Shown one piece after another: positions 45,275 to 52,493 of a stretch of DNA of 64,000 nt. The position numbers were made by a program, and so were the translations under genes. Numbering within the stretch: position 1 is the stretch's first letter; every line of letters begins with the position of its first letter. This DNA is from Bradyrhizobium sp. CCGB12. GTDB lineage: Bacteria; Pseudomonadota; Alphaproteobacteria; Rhizobiales; Xanthobacteraceae. The DNA lies in NCBI RefSeq assembly GCF_024199845.1, contig NZ_JANADO010000001.1, positions 1,550,001 to 1,614,000 on the forward strand, written 5' to 3'. The notes below the pieces were generated by a model. The model was not told the origin of the DNA, searched no databases, and worked only from the letters and a program-made list of their open reading frames with translations.

Positions 45275-45928
45275 CTAGATTCGGGTCAGCCCACATGTCG
45301 CCGCCAGGCGCACGAGCTGCGCATCCGTGCGCGCGCCGGTCTTCGACTTGATCAGATAATGATAGTTCTGGACCGTCTTCAAGCTGAGATTGAGCTGCGC
45401 TGCGATCTGCTCGGTCGTGGCGCCGCCGGCAAACTGGCGCAGGATCTCGATCTCGCGCTCGCCCAGTTGATCGAGCACCGAGCCGGTCGACGACAGGCTG
45501 TCCTCGGCGAGAATGTGCGCGATGTCGTCGCTCATGGCGCGCTCCCCGCGCGCCACGCTGCGAATGGCGCGCACCACCGCGGACGGCTCGCTGCTCTTGG
45601 TGACGAAGCCGCTGGCGCCGGCGCCGAAAGCGGCTTTCACCAGCACGGCTTCGTTGTGCATGGTGAACACGAGAATGCGGGCACGCGGGTCGCGCGCGCG
45701 GATGTTGCGGATCGCTTCCAGCCCGCTTGCGCCGGGCATCGAGATATCAAGCACCACGACGTCGGGATCATGCGTCTTGAAGGCGCCATAGGCGTCCGCG
45801 GCGTTGTCGGCTTCCGCCACGACACGAAGATCGCCCTGGCTTTCCAGCACGCGCCGGTAGCCTTGCCGCACGATCGGGTGGTCGTCGACCAGCAGCACGG
45901 AAATTCCTGTCGCCGCAACCTCGCTCAT
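45275..45928 (-). CDS. NarL/FixJ family response regulator
   Basis: A 217-residue two-domain regulator. The receiver (about 8-125) has the acidic pocket LLVDDHPIVRQGYRRVLE, the phospho-acceptor Asp in VVVLDISMPGASGLEA, and the Lys in GFVTKSSEPSAVV. The C-terminal LuxR-type helix-turn-helix covers about 150-215 (LGEREIEILRQFAGGATTEQ, then IAAQLNLSLKTVQNYHYLI). It starts 7 bp after the histidine kinase stop, so the pair is an operon. It is divergent, with its kinase, from the TolQ-like five-gene set, a candidate target. Confidence 0.95.
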   Translation of the reverse strand: MSEVAATGISVLLVDDHPIVRQGYRRVLESQGDLRVVAEADNAADAYGAFKTHDPDVVVLDISMPGASGLEAIRNIRARDPRARILVFTMHNEAVLVKAAFGAGASGFVTKSSEPSAVVRAIRSVARGERAMSDDIAHILAEDSLSSTGSVLDQLGEREIEILRQFAGGATTEQIAAQLNLSLKTVQNYHYLIKSKTGARTDAQLVRLAATCGLTRI

Positions 45929-45935
45929 CTCGGCC

Positions 45936-47306
45936 TCACGCGGCGAGCGGGATGGTGGCGGCGACGCTGAGGCCGCGGGTCGCGGGCAGGATCGACAGCG
46001 ATCCGCCGGCCGCCGCGACGCGCTCGCGGATGCCGGTGAGGCCGAAGCCGGCCGATTGCGCGACGCGTTCCGCATCGCCGCCGCCGTCGTCCTCGACCCG
46101 GATCAGGAGTGCGTCATCGTCGCCGGCACGCCGTTCGATCCGCAACGAGATCTCGCGCGCCGAGCTGTGGCGCAGGGCGTTGGTCAGGCATTCCTGCGCC
46201 ACGCGATAAGCCGTGGTGGCGGCTGGACCGCGGATGTCCGCTAGATCGCCCCTGAGGTCGAGCTGGATCGTCGGCCGCGCCGCGCTCTGCGAGCGCCAGC
46301 TGTCGACGAGATTGACGAGGCTCGCCTCCAGCCCGAGTTCCTCGGGTAGCGGATTGCGCAGGCGCTTCAGCGCATCGCGCAGCGAGGCCATCAGGTGGTG
46401 GGTGGCGTGCGAGATCATGCGCGCATCCTGCGCGATGCCGTGATGCTTTTTCTCCGTGGCGCTCGCCGACTCGATGGTGTTGGCGAAAGCGAGGATGGCG
46501 GAGAGATTTTGCCCGAATTCGTCGTGGAGCTCGCGGGCGAGCGCGCGGCGCTCGTCGTCGCGGATCTCGATCAGCCGCCGGGTCAGCGCCGCGCGCTGCT
46601 CGGTCGCTTCCTCCAGCCGGCTGCCGAGCTCGCCGACGGCGCTGCCGATCATCGCAAGTTCCATGGAGCGGAAGCGCGGCAGCTTCGTGCGGTACTGGCC
46701 GCGCGCCATGCGTTGCAACGCGGTGACGATGGTGCGCGCCGGTGCCAGTGCATGTGCGATCGCGAGCGAAGCCAGCAATGCAATCGCCGCCGCCATCAGC
46801 AGCGCGACGTCGATCACGTTGAGGATATACTCCCAGGCGAGCGAGACCGCGGCTGCGGCTTCCGGTGTCGCAACCACCGTACCGGCGGATGCAGCACGCG
46901 GGCTCACCGGTCGCACCACCTCGGCGTGGCTGCCGAGGAAGGTCGGCACGACCGCGGCGAACCAGCGCGGCGGCGTCTTGCCTAGCCCCTCGCTCTGACC
47001 ACAGAGCGGTTTTTCGAATGCCGCGGCGGGCTGGAACTCGACGCAGACGCCGGGCGAGATCAGCTTCATCGTTTCCAGCGTGCGCCAGTCTGGAACCGGC
47101 AGAAGATGCTCGCGGGCTCTGCTGCTGCGCAACAACAGTTCGCGCCAGTACAGCGCCTGAAGCGCCTGCGCGACCCGCTGCGCGGAGGCCGCCGTCGCGC
47201 GGTCGACGCTGCGGTAGGCGTCGAAGGTGGCCCACACCGTCGCAGCTCCCAGGCACAGTGCCACAATGAGCAGCAGACGGGCGACGAGCTGAAGCACGAG
47301 GCGCAT
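45936..47306 (-). CDS. Sensor histidine kinase, HisKA_3 type
   Basis: A 456-residue membrane kinase for the adjacent NarL-type regulator. Helix 1 is at about 5-26 (LQLVARLLLIVALCLGAATV). An extracytoplasmic domain of about 140 residues with two cysteines follows, then helix 2 (DVALLMAAAIALLASLAIAH) and a HAMP-like linker. The H-box is ERRALARELHDEFGQNLSAI (HisKA_3). The ATPase has GFGLTGIRERVAAAGG. The layout recalls MoxY-like kinases. MRLVLQLVARLL at ATG 47306 is chosen as start. The signal sensed is unknown. Confidence 0.93.
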   Translation of the reverse strand: MRLVLQLVARLLLIVALCLGAATVWATFDAYRSVDRATAASAQRVAQALQALYWRELLLRSSRAREHLLPVPDWRTLETMKLISPGVCVEFQPAAAFEKPLCGQSEGLGKTPPRWFAAVVPTFLGSHAEVVRPVSPRAASAGTVVATPEAAAAVSLAWEYILNVIDVALLMAAAIALLASLAIAHALAPARTIVTALQRMARGQYRTKLPRFRSMELAMIGSAVGELGSRLEEATEQRAALTRRLIEIRDDERRALARELHDEFGQNLSAILAFANTIESASATEKKHHGIAQDARMISHATHHLMASLRDALKRLRNPLPEELGLEASLVNLVDSWRSQSAARPTIQLDLRGDLADIRGPAATTAYRVAQECLTNALRHSSAREISLRIERRAGDDDALLIRVEDDGGGDAERVAQSAGFGLTGIRERVAAAGGSLSILPATRGLSVAATIPLAA

Positions 47307-47425
47307 GCGATCACCCCCAACGTTTGGTAAGCTCAGCCTAACAATGCCGCCGCGCCTTGCCAATTGCGAGGAATGGCAGGATGGCAGCTCGGGCAAATTT
47401 CCCAAGCCGGATTGGGCATGGCTCT

Positions 47426-47455
47426 TTGGACCGGGCGTGGCGGCTTTGATTTAAT
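47426..47455 (+). promoter_or_regulatory. Candidate promoter for the TolQ-like gene set
   Basis: TTGGAC (47426-47431) and TTTAAT (47450-47455) are 18 bp apart, 50 bp before the first gene. The rest of the 200-bp gap to the divergent kinase shows no gene. Confidence 0.4.
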
Positions 47456-47506
47456 CGGCCCAGGAATCTTCCGAGGCCAATCGTCGCAAACCAGGAGCGG
47501 TGCAGC

Positions 47507-48277
47507 ATGAGTTCGATGACGATTGGACCGATCGCGGGGAGCGCGACCGACCCATCCGAGCGCAGCGCGTTGCTGTTCTGGATGATCTTCACCGGTCTCT
47601 CGATCTTCGCCGTCGTGCTGCTGTGGCGATTCGGCCTGATCCACCTGATGCTGACCTCGGACCGCACCTACATTTCGAGCGTGATTGCGCTGCTCTATGT
47701 CCTCACCTGCGGCCACTGCTTCCTGCGGACGCGGGCGATTGCCCGCGAGGGCGCCGCGGCGCGGCGCTGCCGCGCGGCGCTGGCGGCGCCCGACGGCAGC
47801 AAGCTGCTCGATGCGAGCGCGACCAAGCTGCCGCGTGGGCTCGTGCGGGACCACATCGAGAGTCTCGTCACCAAGGCCGCTGCGCAAGGCTACCGGCCGG
47901 TCGATCAGACATTGCTGCTGCGGACGCTGGCCGACCGCCTGCGCGGCTCCAACGGGTTTGGCGCCTTCGTCTCGGACACGCTGATGAAGCTCGGCCTGCT
48001 CGGCACCATCATCGGCTTCATCATCATGCTGGCGCCGATCGCGGGCCTGGATGCCGCCGACAAGGTCGCGATGCGCTCCTCGATGGGGTTGATGAGCGAC
48101 GGCATGGCGGTCGCGATGTACACGACATTGGCGGGCCTCGTCGGCTCGATCCTGGTGCGCATCCAGTACTACATGCTGGATGCCGCGACCCAGCGGGTGT
48201 TCTCGGATGCGGTGGTGCTGACGGAGACCTATGTGACGCCGGTCCTGGAGCGCAAAGGTTCCGGGACCGCATCATGA
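47507..48277 (+). CDS. MotA/TolQ/ExbB proton channel family protein
   Basis: A 256-residue inner-membrane protein, first of five tightly spaced genes. Helices lie at about 22-48, 56-74, 157-180 and 200-225. The segment LMKLGLLGTIIGFIIMLAPI, then SMGLMSDGMAVAMYTTLAGL and VGSILVRIQYYMLD, is the TolQ/ExbB/MotA channel core, with Thr and Gly at the proton path. In known systems five copies surround two copies of an ExbD, TolR or MotB partner and use proton flow to move a periplasmic part. The stop overlaps the next start (ATGA), and that gene would be the partner. Confidence 0.88.
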   Translation: MSSMTIGPIAGSATDPSERSALLFWMIFTGLSIFAVVLLWRFGLIHLMLTSDRTYISSVIALLYVLTCGHCFLRTRAIAREGAAARRCRAALAAPDGSKLLDASATKLPRGLVRDHIESLVTKAAAQGYRPVDQTLLLRTLADRLRGSNGFGAFVSDTLMKLGLLGTIIGFIIMLAPIAGLDAADKVAMRSSMGLMSDGMAVAMYTTLAGLVGSILVRIQYYMLDAATQRVFSDAVVLTETYVTPVLERKGSGTAS

Positions 48278-48945
48278 TGGACGATTTTGGTCTCTATCCA
48301 CGCGAGGAGCCGTTCGACCCGCTCGGCGTGATGCTGTTCAAGGCGCTTCAGGTGATCGCATTTCTGTTCTTCCTGGCTCTGCTCGCGGTCTCGCCGGATG
48401 CCAAGGAGGGCAAGATCGATTCCAAGGCCGAGTTCATGATCACGCTGGACTGGCCGGACAACCACCCCGACGATCTCGACCTGTTCGTCCAGGACCCCGC
48501 CGGCAACATCGCTTGGTATCGCCACCGCGAAGCCGGCTTCCTCACGCTCGATCGCGACGACCGCGGCGGGGCCAACGACTTCATCATCGTCGCCGGCAAG
48601 AAGATCGCTTCCCCTATTCGCGAGGAGATCGTCACCGTGCGCGGCATCCTGGCCGGCGAATACACCGTCAATGTCTCGCATTTCGTGGCGACGACCGGCC
48701 AGCCTGTCACGGCCAATGTGAAGGTGCAGAAGCTCAATCCGACCGCGCAGGTGATCTTCGACAACAAGTTCACGCTGGACCACACCGGCGACGAGAAGAC
48801 CGCGGTGCGATTCCGCATCGATGCGGAAGGCAAGGTCGTCAATGTCGATCAGCGGCCGAAATCGCTGCTGGAGACCTTCCGCAGCAGCTGGCGCAACGGC
48901 GCCGATGTCGATCCGAAGACCCGGGTGAGGGTGCGCCGTGAGTAA
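48274..48945 (+). CDS. Single-pass membrane protein with YfaP-like extracytoplasmic domain
   Basis: A 223-residue protein with ATG 48274 overlapping the channel gene stop. One membrane helix (about 18-40) follows EEPFDPLGVMLFKALQVIAF. Asp16 just before the helix recalls the essential Asp of ExbD/TolR. The outer part (about 55-190) opens FMITLDWPDNHPDDLDLFVQ, then DPAGNIAWYRH, close to the DUF2135/YfaP beta-sandwich pattern with clustered Asp that could bind calcium. It is thus a plausible stator partner of the channel protein. It is not a standard ExbD, and the role is inferred from order and topology. Confidence 0.75.
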   Translation: MMDDFGLYPREEPFDPLGVMLFKALQVIAFLFFLALLAVSPDAKEGKIDSKAEFMITLDWPDNHPDDLDLFVQDPAGNIAWYRHREAGFLTLDRDDRGGANDFIIVAGKKIASPIREEIVTVRGILAGEYTVNVSHFVATTGQPVTANVKVQKLNPTAQVIFDNKFTLDHTGDEKTAVRFRIDAEGKVVNVDQRPKSLLETFRSSWRNGADVDPKTRVRVRRE

Positions 48946-49543
48946 CCTGCAAACCGTCATCCTCTCACTGTCGGTCGCCTACGCCGTGATCGGCGCGCTG
49001 CTGCTGGTCGTGCTGGTCTATGCGCGGCTGCACTGGTCCTTGAAGGCGGTCGCCGTGGTCGTGACCAGCGCCTTCTATGTCGTCAGCTTCAGCGAGATGC
49101 GCGGGCTGCTCGGCTGGGCCAGTACGGACCGACTGCCTGCCACCTTCAAGCTGCTGAAGTCCCGCATCGTCGAGCCGCATTCGCTGGAGGGCGATCCGGG
49201 CTCGATCTATCTGTGGGTCGAGGCGCTGGACGAGGACAATCGTCCGAGCGGCATCCCCCGGGCGTTCCGGGTGCCCTACGATGACAGGCTGGCCGACAAG
49301 ACCCATGCGGCGGAGAACGAGATCGCGCTCGGACATCCGCAGGGCGGGCGGGCCGCCGATTTTGGCGGCGGCGATGGCAGCCTGATCGACATGGTCCGGG
49401 AGTATGTGACGCCGAAGACCATTTTGGAGACCAGCGGCGGCGATTCCTCGACCGGCGAATTCAATGCGCCGCCCGCCGGGGCGCAAGGCGCCGTGTTCAC
49501 GCCGATCCCGCCGCCCCGGATGCCGCCGAAGGACGAGCAATAG
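48938..49543 (+). CDS. Membrane-anchored hypothetical protein of the TolQ-like set
   Basis: A 201-residue protein with GTG start 48938, overlapping the previous gene by 8 bp. Two hydrophobic stretches (about 7-27 and 33-50) precede a soluble part containing GDPGSIYLWVEALDEDNRPS and GIPRAFRVPYDDRL. The tail is Gly/Pro-rich and disordered (GAVFTPIPPPRMPPKDEQ). No known family is recognised. The overlap shows it belongs to the same operon and complex; it may be a third membrane component. Confidence 0.75.
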   Translation: MSNLQTVILSLSVAYAVIGALLLVVLVYARLHWSLKAVAVVVTSAFYVVSFSEMRGLLGWASTDRLPATFKLLKSRIVEPHSLEGDPGSIYLWVEALDEDNRPSGIPRAFRVPYDDRLADKTHAAENEIALGHPQGGRAADFGGGDGSLIDMVREYVTPKTILETSGGDSSTGEFNAPPAGAQGAVFTPIPPPRMPPKDEQ

Positions 49544-49608
49544 GCCCTTCACCATCGCGGCAGGGCAGCGCTGGTAAACTGTCCCGCGCCGGCGCATCTT
49601 CTTGACGT

Positions 49609-49650
49609 CCCTCAATTTGACCTTATCGGCTTCTGATAAGATTTTGAGGG
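49609..49650 (+). promoter_or_regulatory. Nested inverted repeat between genes three and four of the TolQ-like set
   Basis: CCCTCAA (49609-49615) pairs with TTGAGGG (49644-49650), and inside them CTTATC (49622-49627) pairs with GATAAG (49635-49640). It ends a few bases before the GGAGGG ribosome site of the metallophosphoesterase gene. It has no T-run. It could set relative expression of the downstream kinase/phosphatase genes by attenuation or RNA processing. Confidence 0.5.
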
Positions 49651-49660
49651 TGGAGGGTGC

Positions 49661-50401
49661 GTGCTCCTAGCTATCTTCTCGGATATCCACGGCAACCGGC
49701 AGGCGTTCGAGGCGTGCCTGAAGCTGGCCCGCGCGAAGGGTGCGGAGCGCTTCATCCTGCTCGGTGACTTCGTCGGCTATGGCGCCGATCCGGAATGGGT
49801 CGTGGACACCGCGATGGAGCTCGTTGCCGGCGGCGCCGTGGCGGTGCGCGGCAATCACGACCAGGCAGTGAATTCCTCGGCCGAAACCATGAATGCGGAG
49901 GCGCAGGTCGCGATCGAATGGACCCGCGGCCGGCTCGACACCGCGCAGCGGCGGTTCCTGGCCGAATTGCCGATGCTGGTGGAGGACCACGACCGTCTGT
50001 TCGTGCATTCGGAAGCCTCCAGCCCGCAGCGCTGGCACTACGTCCGATCGACTGCGGATGCCGCCAAGAGCCTGATCGCGACACCGGCCCACGTCACCTT
50101 CTGCGGCCACATCCACAGGCCGGCGCTCTATTCGATGTCGGTGACGGCGAAGATGACGAGCCTCGTGCCCAAGACCGATGTTTCGGTGCCGCTGCTGCGC
50201 GGACGGCAATGGCTTGCGGTGCTCGGCTCGGTCGGTCAGCCCCGCGACGGCGATCCGTCGGCGTCCTTCGTGCTGTTCGACACGGTCTCGTGCCAGATCA
50301 CCTATTGCCGCGCCCCTTACGACGTCGCGACCGCGGCAAACAGGATCCGCGACAACGGTCTGCCGCATTGGCTGGCCGACCGCTTGTCGCAGGGACACTG
50401 A
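49661..50401 (+). CDS. Calcineurin-like metallophosphoesterase
   Basis: A 246-residue binuclear-metal phosphoesterase. All signature blocks are present: LLAIFSDIHGNRQAFEACL (DxH), FILLGDFVGYGADPEW (GDxxGYG), VAVRGNHDQAV (GNHD) and VTFCGHIHRPALY (GHxH). It resembles the YfcE/PrpE-like single-domain class that includes serine/threonine phosphatases and phosphodiesterases. The GTG start at 49661 follows TGGAGGG. The Ser/Thr kinase gene begins 5 bp after its stop, suggesting the pair add and remove phosphate on the same target; that is inference. Confidence 0.93.
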   Translation: MLLAIFSDIHGNRQAFEACLKLARAKGAERFILLGDFVGYGADPEWVVDTAMELVAGGAVAVRGNHDQAVNSSAETMNAEAQVAIEWTRGRLDTAQRRFLAELPMLVEDHDRLFVHSEASSPQRWHYVRSTADAAKSLIATPAHVTFCGHIHRPALYSMSVTAKMTSLVPKTDVSVPLLRGRQWLAVLGSVGQPRDGDPSASFVLFDTVSCQITYCRAPYDVATAANRIRDNGLPHWLADRLSQGH

Positions 50402-50406
50402 CGGCG

Positions 50407-51846
50407 ATGCCGAAACCCCTGGTCAAATCTGGCGTGGAGATCGACGGCTATACCATCGGCGAATCCGTCCACGCCGGCGGCATGGCGACGCTGTGGACCG
50501 TGACCCATCCCGGCATCGACGTGCCGCTTCTGATGAAGATCCCGCGGGTGTCTGAAGGCGAGGACCCCGCCGCGATCGTCTCCTTCGAGATGGAGATGAT
50601 GATCCTGCCGCGGCTTGCGGGGCCGCACGTGCCGACCTGTTTTGGCACCGGCGATTTCGCCCGCCAGGCCCATGTGGTGATCGAGCGCATCGTCGGCACG
50701 ACACTGTACAAGCGGCTGCCGGACCTGCCGCTGCCTTACGACGAGGCGCGACAACTCGTGGCCAAGATCGCGACCGCACTCGCCGACCTGCACCGGCAGA
50801 ACGTGATTCATCACGACATCAAGCCGAGCAGCATCATGTTCCGCGACAGTGGCGAGGCGGTGCTGATCGACTACGGCCTGTCGCACCACAACCATCTGCC
50901 TGATTTGTTGCAGGAGGAATTCCGCCTACCTTATGGCACCGCACCCTACATGGCGCCGGAGCGGCTGCTCGGGGTGCGTGACGATCCGCGCAGCGACCTG
51001 TTCTCGCTCGGCGTGCTGCTCTATTTCTTCACCACGGGCGAGCGTCCCTTCGGCGAGGGTGAGACCCTGCGCGCGATGCGACGCCGGTTGTGGCGCGATC
51101 CCTATCCGCCGCGCGCATTGCGCGCCGACTATCCGCCCTGGCTCCAGGAGGTGGTGCTGCGGTGCCTCGAGATCGAGCCGGTCTGGCGTTATCCGACCGC
51201 CGCACAGCTGGCCTTCGATCTCGCCCATCCGGACCAGGTCAAGCTCACCGCGCGCGCGGAGCGGCTGAAGCGCGACTCCCTTGGGGTCGCGTGGCGGCGC
51301 CGCTTCAATCAGGGCGTCATGCTGCCCCGGCCGAAATCGGATGTCGCGGCGCAAATCGCATCGAGCCCAATTCTTGCGGTCGCGCTCGACACGGTGGAGG
51401 GTGCACCGGAGCTGAACGAGGCGCTGCGCGTGACCACCGAGCGCATTCTCGCCACGCTGCCCTCGGCGCGGCTTGCCTGCCTCAACGTGCTCAAGCTCAA
51501 CCGTATCGCGATCGACCGGACGCTCGACGAGCAGGGCTCCAACAAGCATATCGACCGCCTGGTCGCGCTCCGGCATTGGGCGACGCCTCTCAGGCTGGAC
51601 GAGAGCCGGCTGTCGGTTCATGTGCTGGAGGCCGTCGACCCCGCCGCCGCGATCCTGGAGTTCGCCGAGGTCAACCAGGTCGACCACGTCATCATCGGGG
51701 CGCGGCAGAGCTCGTTTCGGCGCTCGCTGCTCGGCAGCGTCTCGGCCAAGGTGGCCTCGGAGGCGACCTGCACCGTCACGGTGGTGAGGCCGCCGCGGAT
51801 GGCAGGGGATGCCGCTGAAGCAGATGCCGGCGAGGCGGCCGGATAG
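50407..51846 (+). CDS. Ser/Thr protein kinase fused to UspA domain
   Basis: A 479-residue cytosolic protein. The kinase domain covers about 14-275: Lys44 in LLMKIP, the catalytic loop HHDIKPSSIMF with Asp137, the metal Asp in IDYGLS (D155), and MAPERLL as the APE motif. The Asn that normally follows in the catalytic loop is Ser142. A UspA-like domain follows at about 318-463: SPILAVALDTVEGAPELNEA, then HVIIGARQSSFRRSLLGSVS. Its ATP-loop keeps most of the G-x2-G-x9-G pattern but has Gln for the second Gly. It is the last gene of the TolQ-like set, 5 bp after the phosphoesterase gene. Confidence 0.92.
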   Translation: MPKPLVKSGVEIDGYTIGESVHAGGMATLWTVTHPGIDVPLLMKIPRVSEGEDPAAIVSFEMEMMILPRLAGPHVPTCFGTGDFARQAHVVIERIVGTTLYKRLPDLPLPYDEARQLVAKIATALADLHRQNVIHHDIKPSSIMFRDSGEAVLIDYGLSHHNHLPDLLQEEFRLPYGTAPYMAPERLLGVRDDPRSDLFSLGVLLYFFTTGERPFGEGETLRAMRRRLWRDPYPPRALRADYPPWLQEVVLRCLEIEPVWRYPTAAQLAFDLAHPDQVKLTARAERLKRDSLGVAWRRRFNQGVMLPRPKSDVAAQIASSPILAVALDTVEGAPELNEALRVTTERILATLPSARLACLNVLKLNRIAIDRTLDEQGSNKHIDRLVALRHWATPLRLDESRLSVHVLEAVDPAAAILEFAEVNQVDHVIIGARQSSFRRSLLGSVSAKVASEATCTVTVVRPPRMAGDAAEADAGEAAG

Positions 51847-51867
51847 GGCTGCGCTCCGAACGGCGGA

Positions 51868-52059
51868 TCAGGACGCGTGGACGGTGTGGGCGACGCGCTT
51901 GCGGCGGATCGGCCAGGAGAATTGCGGGCCGGGGTCGCCGTGATCCGCGCTGCCGCCGAAATACTGGATGATCTCGCGGCAGGGCTCGCAGTTGAACAGG
52001 TTACGCGACGCGGATGCCTTGGTCATTTCCTTCAGGCAGTTCGGGCAGTGCGGCTTCAT
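51868..52059 (-). CDS. Small zinc-ribbon protein
   Basis: A 63-residue protein. Residues 1-25 carry two metal-knuckle motifs, KPHCPNCLKEM and NLFNCEPCREII, four cysteines likely to bind zinc. The rest (GDPGPQFSWPIRRKRVAHTV) is basic. The ATG at 52059 is preferred to an upstream TTG. It is probably a nucleic-acid- or protein-binding mini-protein; I cannot name it. It converges on the kinase/UspA gene with a 21-bp gap and ends a row of three small genes on this strand. Confidence 0.65.
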   Translation of the reverse strand: MKPHCPNCLKEMTKASASRNLFNCEPCREIIQYFGGSADHGDPGPQFSWPIRRKRVAHTVHAS

Positions 52060-52075
52060 CAGTCTCAAGTCCAAT

Positions 52076-52264
52076 TCAGAATCTCATTGCCGGCACGGTG
52101 ACCGGATCGGTTAGTCCAGGTCCGCCGCTTTCTGCTCCCGGATCGTCGCGCATCTCCTCTTCGGTCCGTTCGAGCCGACCGAAGAAATAGTCGAGGTCCG
52201 GATGCGGACGCCGCGGAACGCGACACCTGCGCTTCGGTTGACGCTTCACGAGCGCGAATTGCAT
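52076..52264 (-). CDS. Candidate small basic protein
   Basis: ATG 52264 opens a 62-residue frame, MQFALVKRQPKRRCRVPRRP, then HPDLDYFFGRLERTEEEMRD and a Pro/Gly-rich tail. It starts 4 bp after the stop of a small membrane gene and ends 16 bp before the zinc-ribbon start, so spacing supports an operon. The composition is plausible but no family is recognised. Coding status is uncertain. Confidence 0.4.
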   Translation of the reverse strand: MQFALVKRQPKRRCRVPRRPHPDLDYFFGRLERTEEEMRDDPGAESGGPGLTDPVTVPAMRF

Positions 52265-52268
52265 GGTG

Positions 52269-52403
52269 TCAGATCCGATTGCGACGGATGCTGCGCACCG
52301 GACGTGCCGGGACCTGCACCGGTCCGGCCGAAGGGCCAAACACAACAAACGCACTGAAACCAAGCCACAACGCCACGCCAGTCCAAACCAGGGTCGTCGT
52401 CAT
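52269..52403 (-). CDS. Small single-pass membrane protein
   Basis: A 44-residue frame from ATG 52403: MTTTLVWTGVALWLGFSAFV, then VFGPSAGPVQVPARPVRSI and a basic end RRNRI. One hydrophobic helix (about 5-22) is followed by a Pro- and Arg-rich segment. GGGAG 7 nt upstream is a good ribosome site. The positive C-terminus suggests N-out/C-in orientation. No function is recognised. Three small genes run in the same direction from here to 51868. Confidence 0.55.
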   Translation of the reverse strand: MTTTLVWTGVALWLGFSAFVVFGPSAGPVQVPARPVRSIRRNRI

Positions 52404-52493
52404 GATGTGCTCCCGCGAAAACAGGCAAGAATCACTAGCAGTGATTTGCGCGAATCAGGGAAGTCCGGAGGAGTACGGAATAAGGTTGCAATC

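Noticed and set aside
47500..48945. 481-codon frame that would fuse a basic N-terminus to the YfaP-like protein
   Set aside because: The first half is a shadow of the TolQ-like gene; the real start is the ATG at 48274 overlapping the channel gene stop.
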